Source: Bigelowiella natans CCMP2755
Taxonomy: Eukaryota > Cercozoa > Chlorarachniophyceae
DNA: 30,000 bases
Assembly: GCA_000320545.1 (NCBI GenBank)
Contig: ADNK01003464.1
Coordinates: 1-30,000, forward strand
Reading direction: 5' to 3'
Part shown: piece by piece, positions 10,212 through 21,045 of the stretch
How the letters are laid out: the number at the start of each line of letters is the position of its first letter
Numbering within the stretch: the stretch's first letter is position 1
Program-made: the position numbers and the translations under genes
The notes under the pieces: generated by a model
What the model saw: the letters and a program-made list of their open reading frames with translations, nothing else
Database searches by the model: none
Told to the model about the DNA's origin: nothing

Positions 10212-11387
10212 ATTAACATTCGCTGTACGACTTTTCGTCACTGTCTTTATATTTCCAGGAGATTTCGCAGGTGACTTAAATTCCGGAATCGGCCCAGCAC
10301 CGAGCACTTTCCACTGTACAACAGACTTGTCGTTACCACCGACAGAGAGGACACGTGTACCGCAAGGCGTGAAGCGTACACGCGTGACGTGAGAAGAATG
10401 ACCGGAAAAACGATGCTTAGAGTTTTCCGTTTCAAGTACAGGATAGCGCATGAGATTGACATTCCCATGGTCGTCTCCAGATACTACAAGGCCAAGAGCT
10501 TGACAAACGTCTACTGCATTGACGTCAGTTCCATCCATATCAGAATCCCACACCCCCTGCGTACCCCATGATAGTGCACACGTATTACTAGCCCATGAAA
10601 CGTCGCGCAACGACGTTGCATGTGGATTTTGCTTCGATTTGGATGGATTCTCGAGGTCAATATTGTAAAAAAGGAGCTCGTAGGCACGGTCGTTAGTGCG
10701 GAGCTGTCGTGAATCGGACGACCAATCAAGTGAAGTGATAGACGAGTTTGAGGATTTGAGCGTTGAAACAACTTGGTAAGATGAAGTAGTGTCTAGAAGG
10801 CATACCACCATACCGTGGGTTCCCACAGCAAGTAACGAGGAGCATGGAGAATATTGCATAGCCTCAATCCAGGACATCTTTTGTGCTTGGCCTTTTCTCT
10901 GCCTCCTATGCGCCTTTTATCATTAACAATGATGATGACGATGATGATGATGATTACGATAATGTAGACGGTGGCAGTGGTAGTGGTAGTGGTAGAGGTA
11001 CAAGTAATGGTGGTGCTGGTGGTGGTGACTATGCTACTACTAAAAGTTGAGACGACGATAAGGTTATTGCAGTCAACATGGGGGGGGGGGTGGGTGGTCC
11101 AAATATAATATTGTGCGAAGGCAAACATGTAATCTGTATACTAGTTCTCGCTTCTTTCACATATCATCCTACACCTTATCCATTGGGTATGAAGGTACCA
11201 GCAGCAAAAACAAAGATTATTATCGGTGACACATGTATAATACCTTACTATATGAGTTCAAATTGATTGGCTGCTTCATTAGGGGCTTGAAAGTTTTGGC
11301 GTCCATTACAACAACACATCTGGTTGATGTATTATGCCGAAGGGAGGAGAAAAAGTCAATGAATGCACTATCCTTATCATTATTATC

Positions 11388-11418
<31 letters not shown>

Positions 11419-12663
11419 TCATCACCATCACATGTCACTATTCCTTTGTCTTTTTCTTTTGTTAACGACCCTTTCTTCATGCACTATCCTGATGATCGTC
11501 ATATTATTTGTACTACTACAACCCGTCGTTTCTCCCAATTGCAATATGTCCCAATTGCTTAGATAACACCACTGCCCGACCGCACCGAAAACTTGGCATT
11601 CGTGACAAAGTTGAAGCACCTAAAGATGATGATGACAACGATAAGAATGCAACGTGTAACAATAAAAATAACGAGATTATCATACTGATTTCTGGTGATG
11701 CCCAAGATAATCATTGAATGTTTCGGGCCATAATTAGTGAGACGATAGATACTTTTTCATTTTAATTAACAGTAAGTTACGTATTACAAAATAACAGTAG
11801 GTCATATTGGTATAATAATAATAACAATAATAATAGGGATGATGTTGATCAATCACCGAGTAAGCGCCGAGGACTACGCGTAGTCGTCTTCCCTTTCCTT
11901 GCATCAGCTGGTGCTGCTTCTCCTAAAGGCATAACTTTTACTGGTAGATGAGCCTGGTGAGCGAGAGACCACTGAATGATTTCATCATCCTCTCCACACG
12001 TATAAAATTCAGGACCATCTGTTACATCAAGCCCCCACAGCTCTCCCTCAAAATGACCAGAAATCAGAACCCGGGGCTCTATATGACAACCGCAATCGTA
12101 TATGGACGACGAAGATTTGACGATGAAAACGACACCATTAAATGCAAAAGAAGATAAAAATTAGTACGGAGAGAATACCAACAAACAGGTGTTAGTGGCA
12201 AGCGAAGTAGTTACGTACTTGAAGGAGTAGTAGACATATTGATAGGCAGCTCGTACACCCTTCCGTGTGATGTACCAACGATAAGTGCAGGATATCCTCT
12301 ACTAGCACTATTTTCTTTTTCCACTGGGAGAAGACTGCGGACCTTACCAAGGAACTTAACTTTAGTGGCCTTTTCCTTCCACCTATTATCAAGAAAGCGA
12401 ACATATCCATCTTTCCCCCCTGTGGCGATTCCTATTTGGAAAAAGTGAGTGATTTGTTGATGATAGCCGTTGATCTGAGTTAATACTAGTAGTAAGTTTA
12501 TAATTTCTAGTCATTATTGTTACCCCCTGTAGGCAGTGGACTTATTGCAAAAATTGGCCCTTTGTGCACTTTCTAATATTAGTAATTTAGCGGTGAGGTT
12601 AAACTTTAACAGAAAGTACAATAAACTCTTTAGTGTAATTGTACACACACACACACACACACA

Positions 12664-12703
<40 letters not shown>

Positions 12704-14515
12704 TTGATTGCACTGCAATATTTATTTGTCTCTGAGAGTATAAAGTTATTAGCTTTTCACGGACAGCAGCAACAAACAACAAGTGCTACCAATGCCGCGC
12801 GAATCGCAGAGCCTTTTTCAATGTCAAACAGCAATATTGAGCCTGAGGAAAGTTGTTTTGGAAGATAAGGTAGCATTGGGTTGAAACTAAGAGAAAATAT
12901 CGTAGAGTCGAAGATGTTCAACTGCAAAATATAAATTATGAGTTGTTAAAAATCATTGTAAAGTTATTGAAATTACCGTCACGTGTCCCTGCAACCATCC
13001 TGGGCATACTTCCAGTTGGACTTCCCACGTATTTGTGGCAAAAGAAAGTTTTAATACCGTACTTTCCTGACGGAATAATCAAACTTAAACGAATATGAAA
13101 GAGATGTAATAGAGTTGTGAATGGTGAAACATTCATATTTGCAGTGTTTCTTTTCACATATTGCAGTATCTCTTTTCACATGCAAAAAGAAGCCGACGAA
13201 GATAATAATTAGCTTTGAAGATCTTCCTTAGTGTTAGTCCTAATCTATTTACGATTACGACCAGATTTAGCCCTTTTTTTCTTCAAACCTCCCTTTTCCC
13301 CCGCACCACTCGGAGGGGTAAATGTCCAAAAAAATACGTGGCGTTTCCTAAAATTGAAAATGTCGGAGGGAAAAATGTCCAAAAAATACGTGGCGCTTTC
13401 TAAAATTGAAAATATCGAAAATATGTTTAACTATTTCTTTAAGTATATTTCCTTTTGTAGTAATACGACAAGAGCACATGAAAATACTGTGTTTTCAGAA
13501 GGATTCAAATTCGGTCATACTTTGCTATGTTCTTCCTTTTATTTCCATATATTTTATTTATTCAATTCATTTCCATCACAAGTTTACCCTGTGGTGCTAA
13601 ATTGATAGCCTCCTTTCGCTTTTGTCTTCAAGGGCATCCACTCAATGCAGTATATGGTGTTTGTATCGCCCTTTAGACATTAATCGTAAATTAGTTGCAA
13701 TATTACAATATTCAAAACTACCCCAAAGCTATGTTGTTAAAATGAACGATGGAATTCTAAACATGTGCAAAATTAATAACTAGATGATGATTCTTAATTC
13801 TTGAGTGTTCATTCATTGTTCAACAACATACATAATAAATAGTGTGAAGCTAACCTTCGCTTCAGCGATCATTCGACGTCGGGACCAGTCCCATACAATT
13901 ATTGTATTTGATCCATCAGCACCAACAGAGGCCAAATATCTAGATTAGGTGAATATTATTACCATACTAGTGTTGATGATGTGTAGAAATTTAGAACATC
14001 TAAAGCTATAAGACTGAAAGGAGGAGGACAACGGTTTTGGCAAATATGCTGAGTCTAATAGTCACTTTTCAGTTATGCGTCTGCTGCTTCTTATTTATGA
14101 ATACCATATGAATTCATTTATCACTCAATCATTGTAGAATATGGATTTAAGAATAAAATAGTGCTGATATGGACGGACAAACTATGAATGCATGTATTCT
14201 TTATTATATAATTCGGATAGTTATATGAATACAACATTCATATAAAACATGTATCTCTTCTTCGTAACTATTTGTACATACTTCCCATCTGGACTAAAAG
14301 CTACACAGCGAACAGCACGCCTATGAAGGCTTGGCAGACGAATGATGTCGCCTGAGAAGAACCGTAATACGAAGAAGAGGTGATACGTGTAGGGTTTGTA
14401 CACAACATCACAGATCGCAGAGTACATAATAACACAAAGCATACATACATGCTGCTACCCCCTCCTCCTGGCACACTCGTCGACATTAACCCTAGCATTA
14501 AAATTCATCATAGCT

Positions 14516-14587
<72 letters not shown>

Positions 14588-16157
14588 TTAAGTAATATTC
14601 CACATACAAGCACGTAGACAAGACAAAGAAAAACCAACACATGCTACCATCCTTCGTCAGCGCAGTCCCAAAAAATAATATGACTATAGCTAATACCGGT
14701 TGTCCCAAAAATAATATAACTACAGCTAATACCTAGAACAACTCTACTACCTGTGGATACATTCGTGACACAGATGTGCGGGTGCTGCGACTTTCCAGAC
14801 ATGGAAATGGTGGCTACTTGACCCGTTGCGACAATATCGGAGTTCAATGGATGTTTGCAGAGACAGAGAACATCATCTGTATGGCCTTGGAACTGTTCCT
14901 GAGCTCCGTCTAGAATGTAGGCAGAAAAGAACAACGACGGTACTACGTATAAGAGAAGTATGCCCACCCGCATCATCTATGATATATCTTTCGTTACTTT
15001 CATAGTCGAGAGCAAGAACAAATCCCGCCATGGGGTAGATGACACGGCCACGTTTATCCAGAGATAGGTTATCGCGACTGTCGTGCCTAATATTCATACG
15101 CAGAGATAGGTTATCGCGACTGTCGTGCCTAATATTCATACGCAGCTGTATTTAATTCCTGGGTATAGTTGCTTTGATGTTCTCAAATGGGTAGATGCAT
15201 CAAAACCATCCGGTGGACACTGCATAATTCATTGACAGTATATTCTTTGAGCTGCGTTGTTATCTAGGGTTATCCGCTAGTATTTTCTCATCAGTAATTT
15301 TCATACCCTCGATAGCCATAAACCCACTCGACTTCCAGCGTTTGTTTTGGAAGACGAGGATTATTTGTTGGTGCATTCGTCGGTTCCTTTAGAGCACCGA
15401 TGTATGGCTTCACAGCCATCCAACCCTGAATTAATTATACCAAGAAACAATCCGAGGACTAAGGAATTAAGGAGACAATCTCACACGAAGATGCGAAACG
15501 AAATACGGCGAATATGATGATGGAAATAGCAGTCAAGAGAAAGAGAGAGAGGCAGAAGATAACAGAAGTAGATAAATTGAAATCGAAGTAACAACATATA
15601 ATGACACATTACTGCTTTCACCACCAGATGAAATATTATGATACCTGTCCCTCTTCACCCTCGACATCATCGATCAACTTGGCGGCAGGAGCGTTTACTT
15701 CAGGCGCGCTCCCCTTACCTTGATTGACATCATACTTTCAACATATTTAGCTTGCGTGTAGTTTGCGTGTGATATCTTTCGGAGTAGTAATTTTGTGCAT
15801 ATCTATTTTATTCTCCAATAAAGGAAGGGGCTAGAACCTTCTTCTTCTTCTTCGTCTGTGCTGTCATCATCATCATCTAGCACCACAAGTTCACTGTCAA
15901 CTCCTACAGGTCCTGAAGGAGTAGAAGGTTTTTTCGCCTCTACAGATTTATCCTGGTCTTGGCCGCCCAAATTAATCTTTGACAGCTTCCTTTGAAGGTG
16001 AACGAGGCTTTCGAAGTCATCCATATCAGAGTCATCTTCTGATGCGCTGGAGGATTATATCAATAAAAGCGAAGTTAGAAATTGGAATGTTTTAACAAAG
16101 ATGACTGTACCCATCATTGGCGGTGTAGTATTCTTGTTCGTTGGGTTCGTTCTCCAT
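9903..16157 (-). CDS. EML: EML-family HELP/WD40 microtubule-associated protein with C-terminal SAM domain
   Basis: Sixteen exons on the minus strand: 16157-16111, 16046-15838, 15718-15645, 15425-15307, 15086-14968, 14909-14733, 14351-14282, 13939-13855, 13066-12977, 12921-12790, 12572-12524, 12431-12219, 12078-11857, 11619-11523, 11319-11244, 10898-9903 (2775 bases, 924 residues; every phase agrees). Order: acidic N-terminus; HELP core EVEWVYGYRG (141-150); then tandem-atypical WD40 blades, e.g. FQGHTDDVLCLC, IVATGQVATI, RRAVRCVAFSPDGKYLASVG, KVHKGPIFAI, IATGGKDGYVRFLD, GELWGLDVTDGPEFYTCG, IAIGRNDGCVVVMDA, SPCSSLLAVGTHG, SLDWSSDSRQLR, RDVSWASNTCALSWGTQGVW, LVVSGDDHGNV and GHSSHVTRVRFTPCGTRVLS. 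EML proteins bind microtubules through the N-terminal part and HELP/WD propellers. Residues about 823-839 are polyglutamine. The last ~70 residues form a SAM domain (ESWDEKQTMEWLKSV to GQRKRVMRAIKLLG), an interaction module not found in human EML1-4. The weakest junctions are the exon 2 donor and exon 3 acceptor. Confidence 0.93.
10164..10211 (-). repeat. Coding CAG/CAA repeat (polyglutamine)
   Basis: CTG repeats with two TTG units on the plus strand encode about 17 glutamines between the last WD blade and the SAM domain of the EML protein. It is one of the few microsatellites here that clearly lies inside an exon. Confidence 0.93.
11378..11430. repeat. (CAT)n microsatellite
   Basis: A CAT/GAT run in the intron between EML exons 14 and 15. 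It could extend exon 15 as polyaspartate, but the acceptor at 11320 gives the expected WD40 sequence without it. Confidence 0.85.
12642..12699. repeat. Compound (CA)n(TA)n microsatellite
   Basis: CA run followed by TA run in the intron between EML exons 10 and 11. Confidence 0.95.
13319..13418. repeat. About 53-base tandem repeat in EML intron 8
   Basis: Two units sharing AATGTCCAAAAAA, TACGTGGCG and CTAAAATTGAAAAT, with starts at 13320 and 13373. They lie in the 788-base intron between EML exons 8 and 9. A plus-strand frame of 124 codons crosses them, but it is antisense to the gene and I do not think it is coding. Confidence 0.8.
14522..14586. repeat. Compound (CT)n(CA)n microsatellite
   Basis: CT run followed directly by a CA run, in the intron between EML exons 6 and 7. 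Confidence 0.95.
14657..14734 (-). repeat. 36-base tandem duplication across the exon 6 donor of the EML gene
   Basis: On the minus strand the donor segment GGTATTAGCTRTAGTYATAT appears twice, 36 bases apart. The proximal donor is at 14733/14732, the distal one at 14697/14696. Both give phase 1 and the 36 bases between are open, so the distal site would add twelve residues (ISCSYIIFGTTG) without a frameshift. I chose the proximal site because it joins the WD40 sequence most naturally. Confidence 0.88.
15046..15138 (-). repeat. 42-base tandem duplication across the exon 5 acceptor of the EML gene
   Basis: Two near-identical 42-base units on the minus strand, each with GCGTATGAATATTAG and then GCACGACAGTCGCGATAACC. 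Each has its own acceptor TTAG, with exon starts at 15128 or 15086. The second gives the family-like GYRGHDSRDNLSLDKRG. The first adds 14 residues (HDSRDNLSLRMNIR) in frame. Confidence 0.93.
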
Positions 16158-16380
16158 AATGACGGTTGGGATTAGTGATGAAGCGTTCTCTCTCTCTCTC
16201 TTTCTCTCTTTCCCCCCTCTCTTGAACGAAGAAGGAGCAATGGTTAATATCTTCTAGTCGCAGATGTCAACGTAACTACTCCTCGTACCGTACTTGTCGT
16301 ATGGGTAGAAATTCATGCCAATTCTTTTCTGCGACAAGAACCCTCCGTAAAACCTCCTAGCCTTCGAGTCGTATACATGT

Positions 16381-16644
16381 AGACCACCGAGGACATAAAA
16401 CTGGGATTTATCTAGCCCGGGTGCTCGAAAAAAGGCTTACAATTTGACAAATCCCAGTTGTTATTTCTTTCGGTTCACAAAACTGGGATTTATCTAGCCC
16501 GGTTCTCGAGAAGTAATCCCGGGTTAACCGGCACCTGTGATTCCGATACATGTACCCAAAAAACACCTAAAAAGAACGAAAACCCGGGATTACTTCCAAG
16601 CACCCGGGCTAGATAAATCCCAGTTTTTATGTCCTCGGTGGTCT
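16381..16644. mobile_element. 264-base fold-back / MITE-like element
   Basis: The first 45 bases (AGACCACCGAGGACATAAAA onward) recur in reverse complement as the last 46 bases, with one extra T (an A in the complement). Inside, 16479-16525 repeats AACTGGGATTTATCTAGCCC and continues with AGTAATCCCGGGTT, which is complementary to 16580-16627. So two nested hairpins can form with the same right arm. There is no open frame. I see no clear target-site duplication. Terminal inverted repeats plus lack of coding capacity fit a MITE or fold-back element, about 225 bases upstream of the EML start codon. Confidence 0.75.
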
Positions 16645-16850
16645 GACCGAAGTTAAAATCAGATCTATTTGCAAGGTTAGTTTCAAGTCCATGGAAGTGT
16701 GGTAAATCTACTGCAACTAATCACATGCGACAAAGCATAATGAATTAATTCTTGACAAAAAAACAGATAACTAGATGCTGATGCGACAAGAGTTTTTCCT
16801 GGCATCTTGTAGGCCTCGTTGGCACAGGTGGCGCACCACCCTGCCAGCGA

Positions 16851-16855
<5 letters not shown>

Positions 16856-16893
<38 letters not shown>
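16856..16893. repeat. (CT)n microsatellite
   Basis: Pure CT run in the intergenic region before CATG-rich block 2. Confidence 0.95.
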
Positions 16894-16894
<1 letters not shown>

Positions 16895-17009
16895 GCGTTG
16901 TCCCCTGTGAGGGACACGATCCCATCTCATCCAATGATGCGTGAGGACGAGTCTTTTCTTTCTTCGGACCCGTTGTCTGTCCAATGAGAGAGCGAGAGGG
17001 TGTCAATCG

Positions 17010-18871
17010 TCACGGCCCAAACGCAGACATGCCACTGCATGAATGTGATGGACACAGCAATGCACAATGTGTGTCACACATGTAGTGTGTTGCATGTCTA
17101 TCACAAGTGTACCTTGCAATTTCATGGACTGCCTTGTGTGTTGCACGCTCAACAACATCAATCCATTCGTTTCGGTTTGGGATCATCGATGTGCACAAAG
17201 CTAGACTCTTCATTGCACATGCACAAACAACAAGCTTCTTGCATGCATGAGCTGTGCACAACAATGTCATTCGTCCCATCGTGTGATCACACCGCCCGCC
17301 AAACATGTGCACTTGATCAAGTCGTGCACAACCCTGCGCGTGTGTTGTGCAAATCCATTGACATGATTGATCATGCTTCAAGTGACTCTTGATGTCCTTG
17401 ATGCATGTGACATGCACTCCACTTGGACAGATGCGGTCCATGTTCATCAGGGTGTCGTTCAACACGCTCACTCCTTCTTCTTGCAACAACCTCTTTGACT
17501 TCGAATGAACGTGAGATCGTGCGAGTGCAATTGCTGAATTGATCAAAGAACTCGAGGAAGGAGTCGGAAATCGTCGCAGTCGTCGCTGCATTGGAAATCT
17601 CGGGTCAGACAAAACCATGGAAATGTTGAAAGAACACAGAGAGAACATGATGGAAAACGTGAGGGGTGAAGTGTCCGAACTCTTCATTCGTCGTCACGAG
17701 AGTCTGCTGGATGATTTCGAGAAACTTTGGAAGATCGTGTTTGAGGTGTCAACGGACTTTCACAACGAATTTCGCAAGATGACTTCAGAGCAGATTTTGA
17801 AAATTTCTGATGTCGTCAAGAACATCCATCTGGAGTCAAGGAAACCTGATCATTGGAATGAAAAAGATGATTGGATTGAATGGAAATTTGAGTGTGTCCA
17901 TGAATCCTCAGATTCTGATGATGAATGAGGTCATGATGCTGAGGATTCCGATGCAGATGATGATTCCAATTTCAAACAGTGATGACACATCTTTGAATTC
18001 TTGCAAATCGAAAACTTGATCGTGTGAAAACTGTGCACGTGTCCAAAAACGTGTGAAAACATTGAAGCTTGCAAGGTGCATTTGCGATGTGGCAATGACA
18101 GAAAAATTCATCGATCTCATGCAAAGATGTGCAATGGGGCGCTGAAGCATTCAATTGATTTCATCCGCGTGTGACTGCCAGTCGTTGCATGCATCGCAAA
18201 TGGCACAATGACACAACCACTTGGAACATGGAGAAGACATGTTTGGTGCATGTGAGGAAACTGAGAACCTCACTCCGGCCAAAATTTTTGAGCCATGCTT
18301 GCAATGGACACAGCAATGCACAATGCATGTTGCACACACAGTGCATTGCATGTCTGTCATGAATGACACGACACCAACACACCAAAACAGTGCAAAGAAA
18401 TTGCGATGACATGACCTCAAACGTGATCAACCTCGAGAGAGAATGAGGCCTGGCTGTGGAACAAAGTGAATGAGCAGATTGCTGATTCGAACGAGCAAGA
18501 GGGCACGCTAGCACGTTGTTTCTGGTTTTTCATGATCGACGCTTTTGGTGATGCAAATGCTCTAGTGCTGTGCGAGTTGCCCCCCCTACAGCAGCGGGAA
18601 AAAATGAATGACATCATGGTAACGAATTCTCTTCCGCATTTGAGAACGGAATTCATTTTTTTGTCATTGCCCAATGGGATTGCTGCAGTGTGCTGCTCAC
18701 ATGCTCAGCTCAGAGAGCAGCACGTGTGACAGTGACGCGCTGGCTTGCGAACACAATGGAAACATGCACATGATGTACAAATCAGATGCAACGATAAACG
18801 CGTGTTTTTCAACTTGCCCTTGCCTCGGTCATTTTTGTGCAATGATTATTGCAATGTCCAAAGGGCTCTGT
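17010..18871. other. CATG/TGCA-rich block 2
   Basis: Same texture as the telomere-adjacent block: no microsatellites, many CATG, TGCA and GTGCAC words. It carries an internal diverged direct repeat. GGACACAGCAATGCACAATG at 17050 recurs at 18306, with similar flanks for about 55 bases. A related motif ATGGACACAGTGATG is found at 21959 in block 3. On the minus strand both copies in this block read a Cys/His-rich string (THYMCDTHCALLCP and MHCVCNMHCALLCP), which may be chance. The block ends at the stop codon of the ChaC gene. Confidence 0.6.
17618..17928 (+). CDS. Hypothetical acidic, coiled-coil-like protein inside block 2
   Basis: From the ATG at 17618 the frame reads MEMLKEHRENMMENVRGEVS and continues to a TGA at 17926-17928 (103 residues). 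The frame is open upstream to about 17515. The protein is charged and helix-like (ELFIRRHESLLDDFEKLWKI, NEFRKMTSEQILKI) with an acidic end HESSDSDDE. Composition looks more protein-like than other frames in the CATG-rich blocks. I do not recognise a family. It could be a real small gene, a fragment of an element gene, or chance. Confidence 0.3.
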
Positions 18872-19996
18872 TCATGGCACCTTCTCTTCCCTGTGATTAC
18901 TCTTCTCATAGTCAGCAACAAGATCCATAAGTGATTTGACATGAGGGTCGTCGTCAATGACATCATTCTCTTTCAAGGCATGGGCAAGTTTCCGCAAGTA
19001 ATCCACATTACGCCCGCTTGGTCCAACTGCTTTTGCTGCGTTAAAGCATGAAGAATACATATTTAAATAAATGGAAATGGGATCATATGTAGCAGAAGTA
19101 GAAGCAAGTGTCCTAAAAACCAAGAATAAATGCACCTATTATTTGCGCGGTATTTTCATCTTTCGGTTCATGAACATAGGCCTGTTATCACAATGATTTA
19201 TTGGCACACCGCTGGGATCGCATTTTTTTTGTCACCAATCGGACATAAACAAAATCATACCTTGTTGTCATTGGTTCCAATATACACGAGGACTTTTGCT
19301 ACTTCTTTCCCCTGCTTGTTGTATGCTGCAACGATACGCTGTGAGTAGCCTCCTAGTATCAGTAAACCATAACCATCAGTTGATCCACTGCGTGCGATAG
19401 CAGAGTCAATGGCCTCACTGATTATAAGCACTTATCATTTTACTACTGCTGGCGTAAGATGTGCATATCAGTCAAACAGGAATGAGTTTGCTGTATTCAA
19501 CCTCGAAAACACTTTCACATTTTAACTTTCCTCCTAAAACCCAATATTTATTGAAGACGTAAAGTTGATAACCTTTTTCTCTCTTATCCAAATATTTGAT
19601 AACTTCTTGTCTATCATTCTTGTGTATCCGAAAAGCACATCCCCATGTTGAGCACTATTTCAAGAAATACATTTAAATGCACAACTAATATTGGCCAAGC
19701 AAGTGGGCGTATATGCGTATTAAAGTAGAGAATAGAATAATGCGAAAATTTATCTATATAATGATTAGTGAAATGTTAAATAGTCCATTGGTTTCTTATA
19801 ATTTACTTTCTCGTCTGGCACCAGAGTTACAACTCTTCCAGGAAACTTTGGCGTGCCTCGATGGTCTATGGGGTAAAAATAAACTTATTCCTGCACACAT
19901 ATTTATATAATATATATTTTTGTTTACATAATTAATTATGTGATAATATATACACATATATGTACATTTTTATACATGAAGTGTTTATACTAACAT

Positions 19997-20047
<51 letters not shown>

Positions 20048-20733
20048 ATGTGCATATGTGTGCGCGTGTGCGAATTTATCAAAATTCCTAAAAGTTTTTC
20101 ATTTCACTTTCTATTATATGGAGAAGAGATGATAGTGGATTTGATATTCGCGTTCTCTCATTCTCCTATTTTCTCCCATCAACGACCCGTAGATGCCTGC
20201 CAGAATCGCCTTTTGTATCCCTTAAGGCAACATACCTTGCGGTGAAAGTGTAATGTATTAGACAAGTACTAATAATCGAGCTATTACATCGTGAGAAGTT
20301 CATAGTAGTAAGAATCATCCTCGATACTATTCTCTACAGACAAAAATTTCACACACAAGCATTATTCCTTTTTTGTTGAGGAGATTCAACATCATGAATA
20401 AACTGTGTTACCCTTTTCTCAACGAATGAGAACCCCTGCTTCCACATCAAGCTACCATACCTACAGCACGAGGATGATCGATTATGCTAAATTCAATTCG
20501 TGGCCGAGCACCACAACAGCTACTACTACTACTACTACTGCTACTACTACTACTATTAGCACCAATAAAACTACAACTGATGTAATTACTACGACTGCTA
20601 CTTATATGAATGCTTACCCAAACACCCATAATGTCTGCAGAGTTTGCAGTTCTGGACAGGCCACGGCAACTTTACCAGACCAATCATCTAGAGATCCATG
20701 CATCTCGACCACAAATAAAAGCCCAATTGACAT
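18872..20733 (-). CDS. CHAC: ChaC-type glutathione-specific gamma-glutamylcyclotransferase
   Basis: Eight exons on the minus strand: 20733-20618, 20460-20412, 20235-20187, 19865-19807, 19654-19573, 19352-19261, 19181-19136, 19035-18872 (657 bases, 218 residues, all phases agree). The enzyme cleaves glutathione to 5-oxoproline and Cys-Gly in the cytosol. Motifs in order: WVFGYGSLMW (substrate loop, YGSL at about 40-43), CLKGYKRRFWQASTDHRGTP, PGRVVTLV, TWGCAFRI, YLDKREKGGYS (the Glu of REK, about residue 117, matches the catalytic Glu83 of human CHAC2), VLVYIGTNDN, and AVGPSGRNVDYLRKLAHAL near the C-terminus. All key residues are present. The first exon is the least certain; start choices at 20733 or 20703 differ by ten residues and both lie before WVFG. 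The stop codon coincides with the edge of CATG-rich block 2. Confidence 0.93.
19999..20040. repeat. (TA)n microsatellite
   Basis: Pure TA run in ChaC intron 3. Confidence 0.95.
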
Positions 20734-20764
20734 TATTTCATAAGAACAGTGGATCATCGAGGTA

Positions 20765-20765
<1 letters not shown>

Positions 20766-20826
<61 letters not shown>

Positions 20827-20835
20827 GACACACAC
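20766..20835. repeat. (CA)n microsatellite
   Basis: CA run with two CAGA interruptions, immediately upstream of the ChaC first exon. Confidence 0.95.
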
Positions 20836-20895
20836 ATTCGAGGGGGCTACTACCACACGAACGAGCACAGACGTGTTTGGATGTCATGAAAAGAA

Positions 20896-21045
20896 GGTAA
20901 ACTCGTGGTTGCGACTTCAGCATTTCATTGTCTTATCGTGCAGTCATCAGCACATAATTTATCATAAAAAAACAGGTAACTTTTGGATGCGACTTAAGGT
21001 TTTCATTGTCTAAATAACTGTACAATCATCAGCACACACCGTTCG
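20896..21045. repeat. Diverged tandem repeat upstream of ChaC
   Basis: Two units of about 78 bases begin GGTAAACTCG (20896) and GGTAACTTTT (20975). Both continue with TGCGACTTMAG, TTTCATTGTCT and CAATCATCAGCACA-like words. Each unit begins with a donor-like AAG/GTAA or CAG/GTAA on the plus strand, but I found no gene there. Confidence 0.75.

Larger units (their letters stand above)
16158..17009. other. Upstream region of the EML gene
   Basis: This holds the probable promoter and 5' UTR of EML, CT-rich DNA at 16187-16220, the fold-back element listed separately, and a (CT)n run at 16856-16893. No exon of either strand is supported here. Confidence 0.5.

Noticed and set aside
11320-11480. Polyaspartate extension of EML exon 15
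   Set aside because: The acceptor at 11320 gives the expected IAIGRNDGCVVVMDA in phase; the GAT run upstream is intron.
13231-13605. 124-codon plus-strand frame in EML intron 8
   Set aside because: Antisense within an intron, low complexity, and generated partly by a tandem repeat.
17010-17687. 225-codon minus-strand frame in CATG-rich block 2
   Set aside because: Overlaps the more protein-like plus-strand frame, contains a composition typical of CATG/TGCA repeats read as Cys/His/Met, and matches no family I know.
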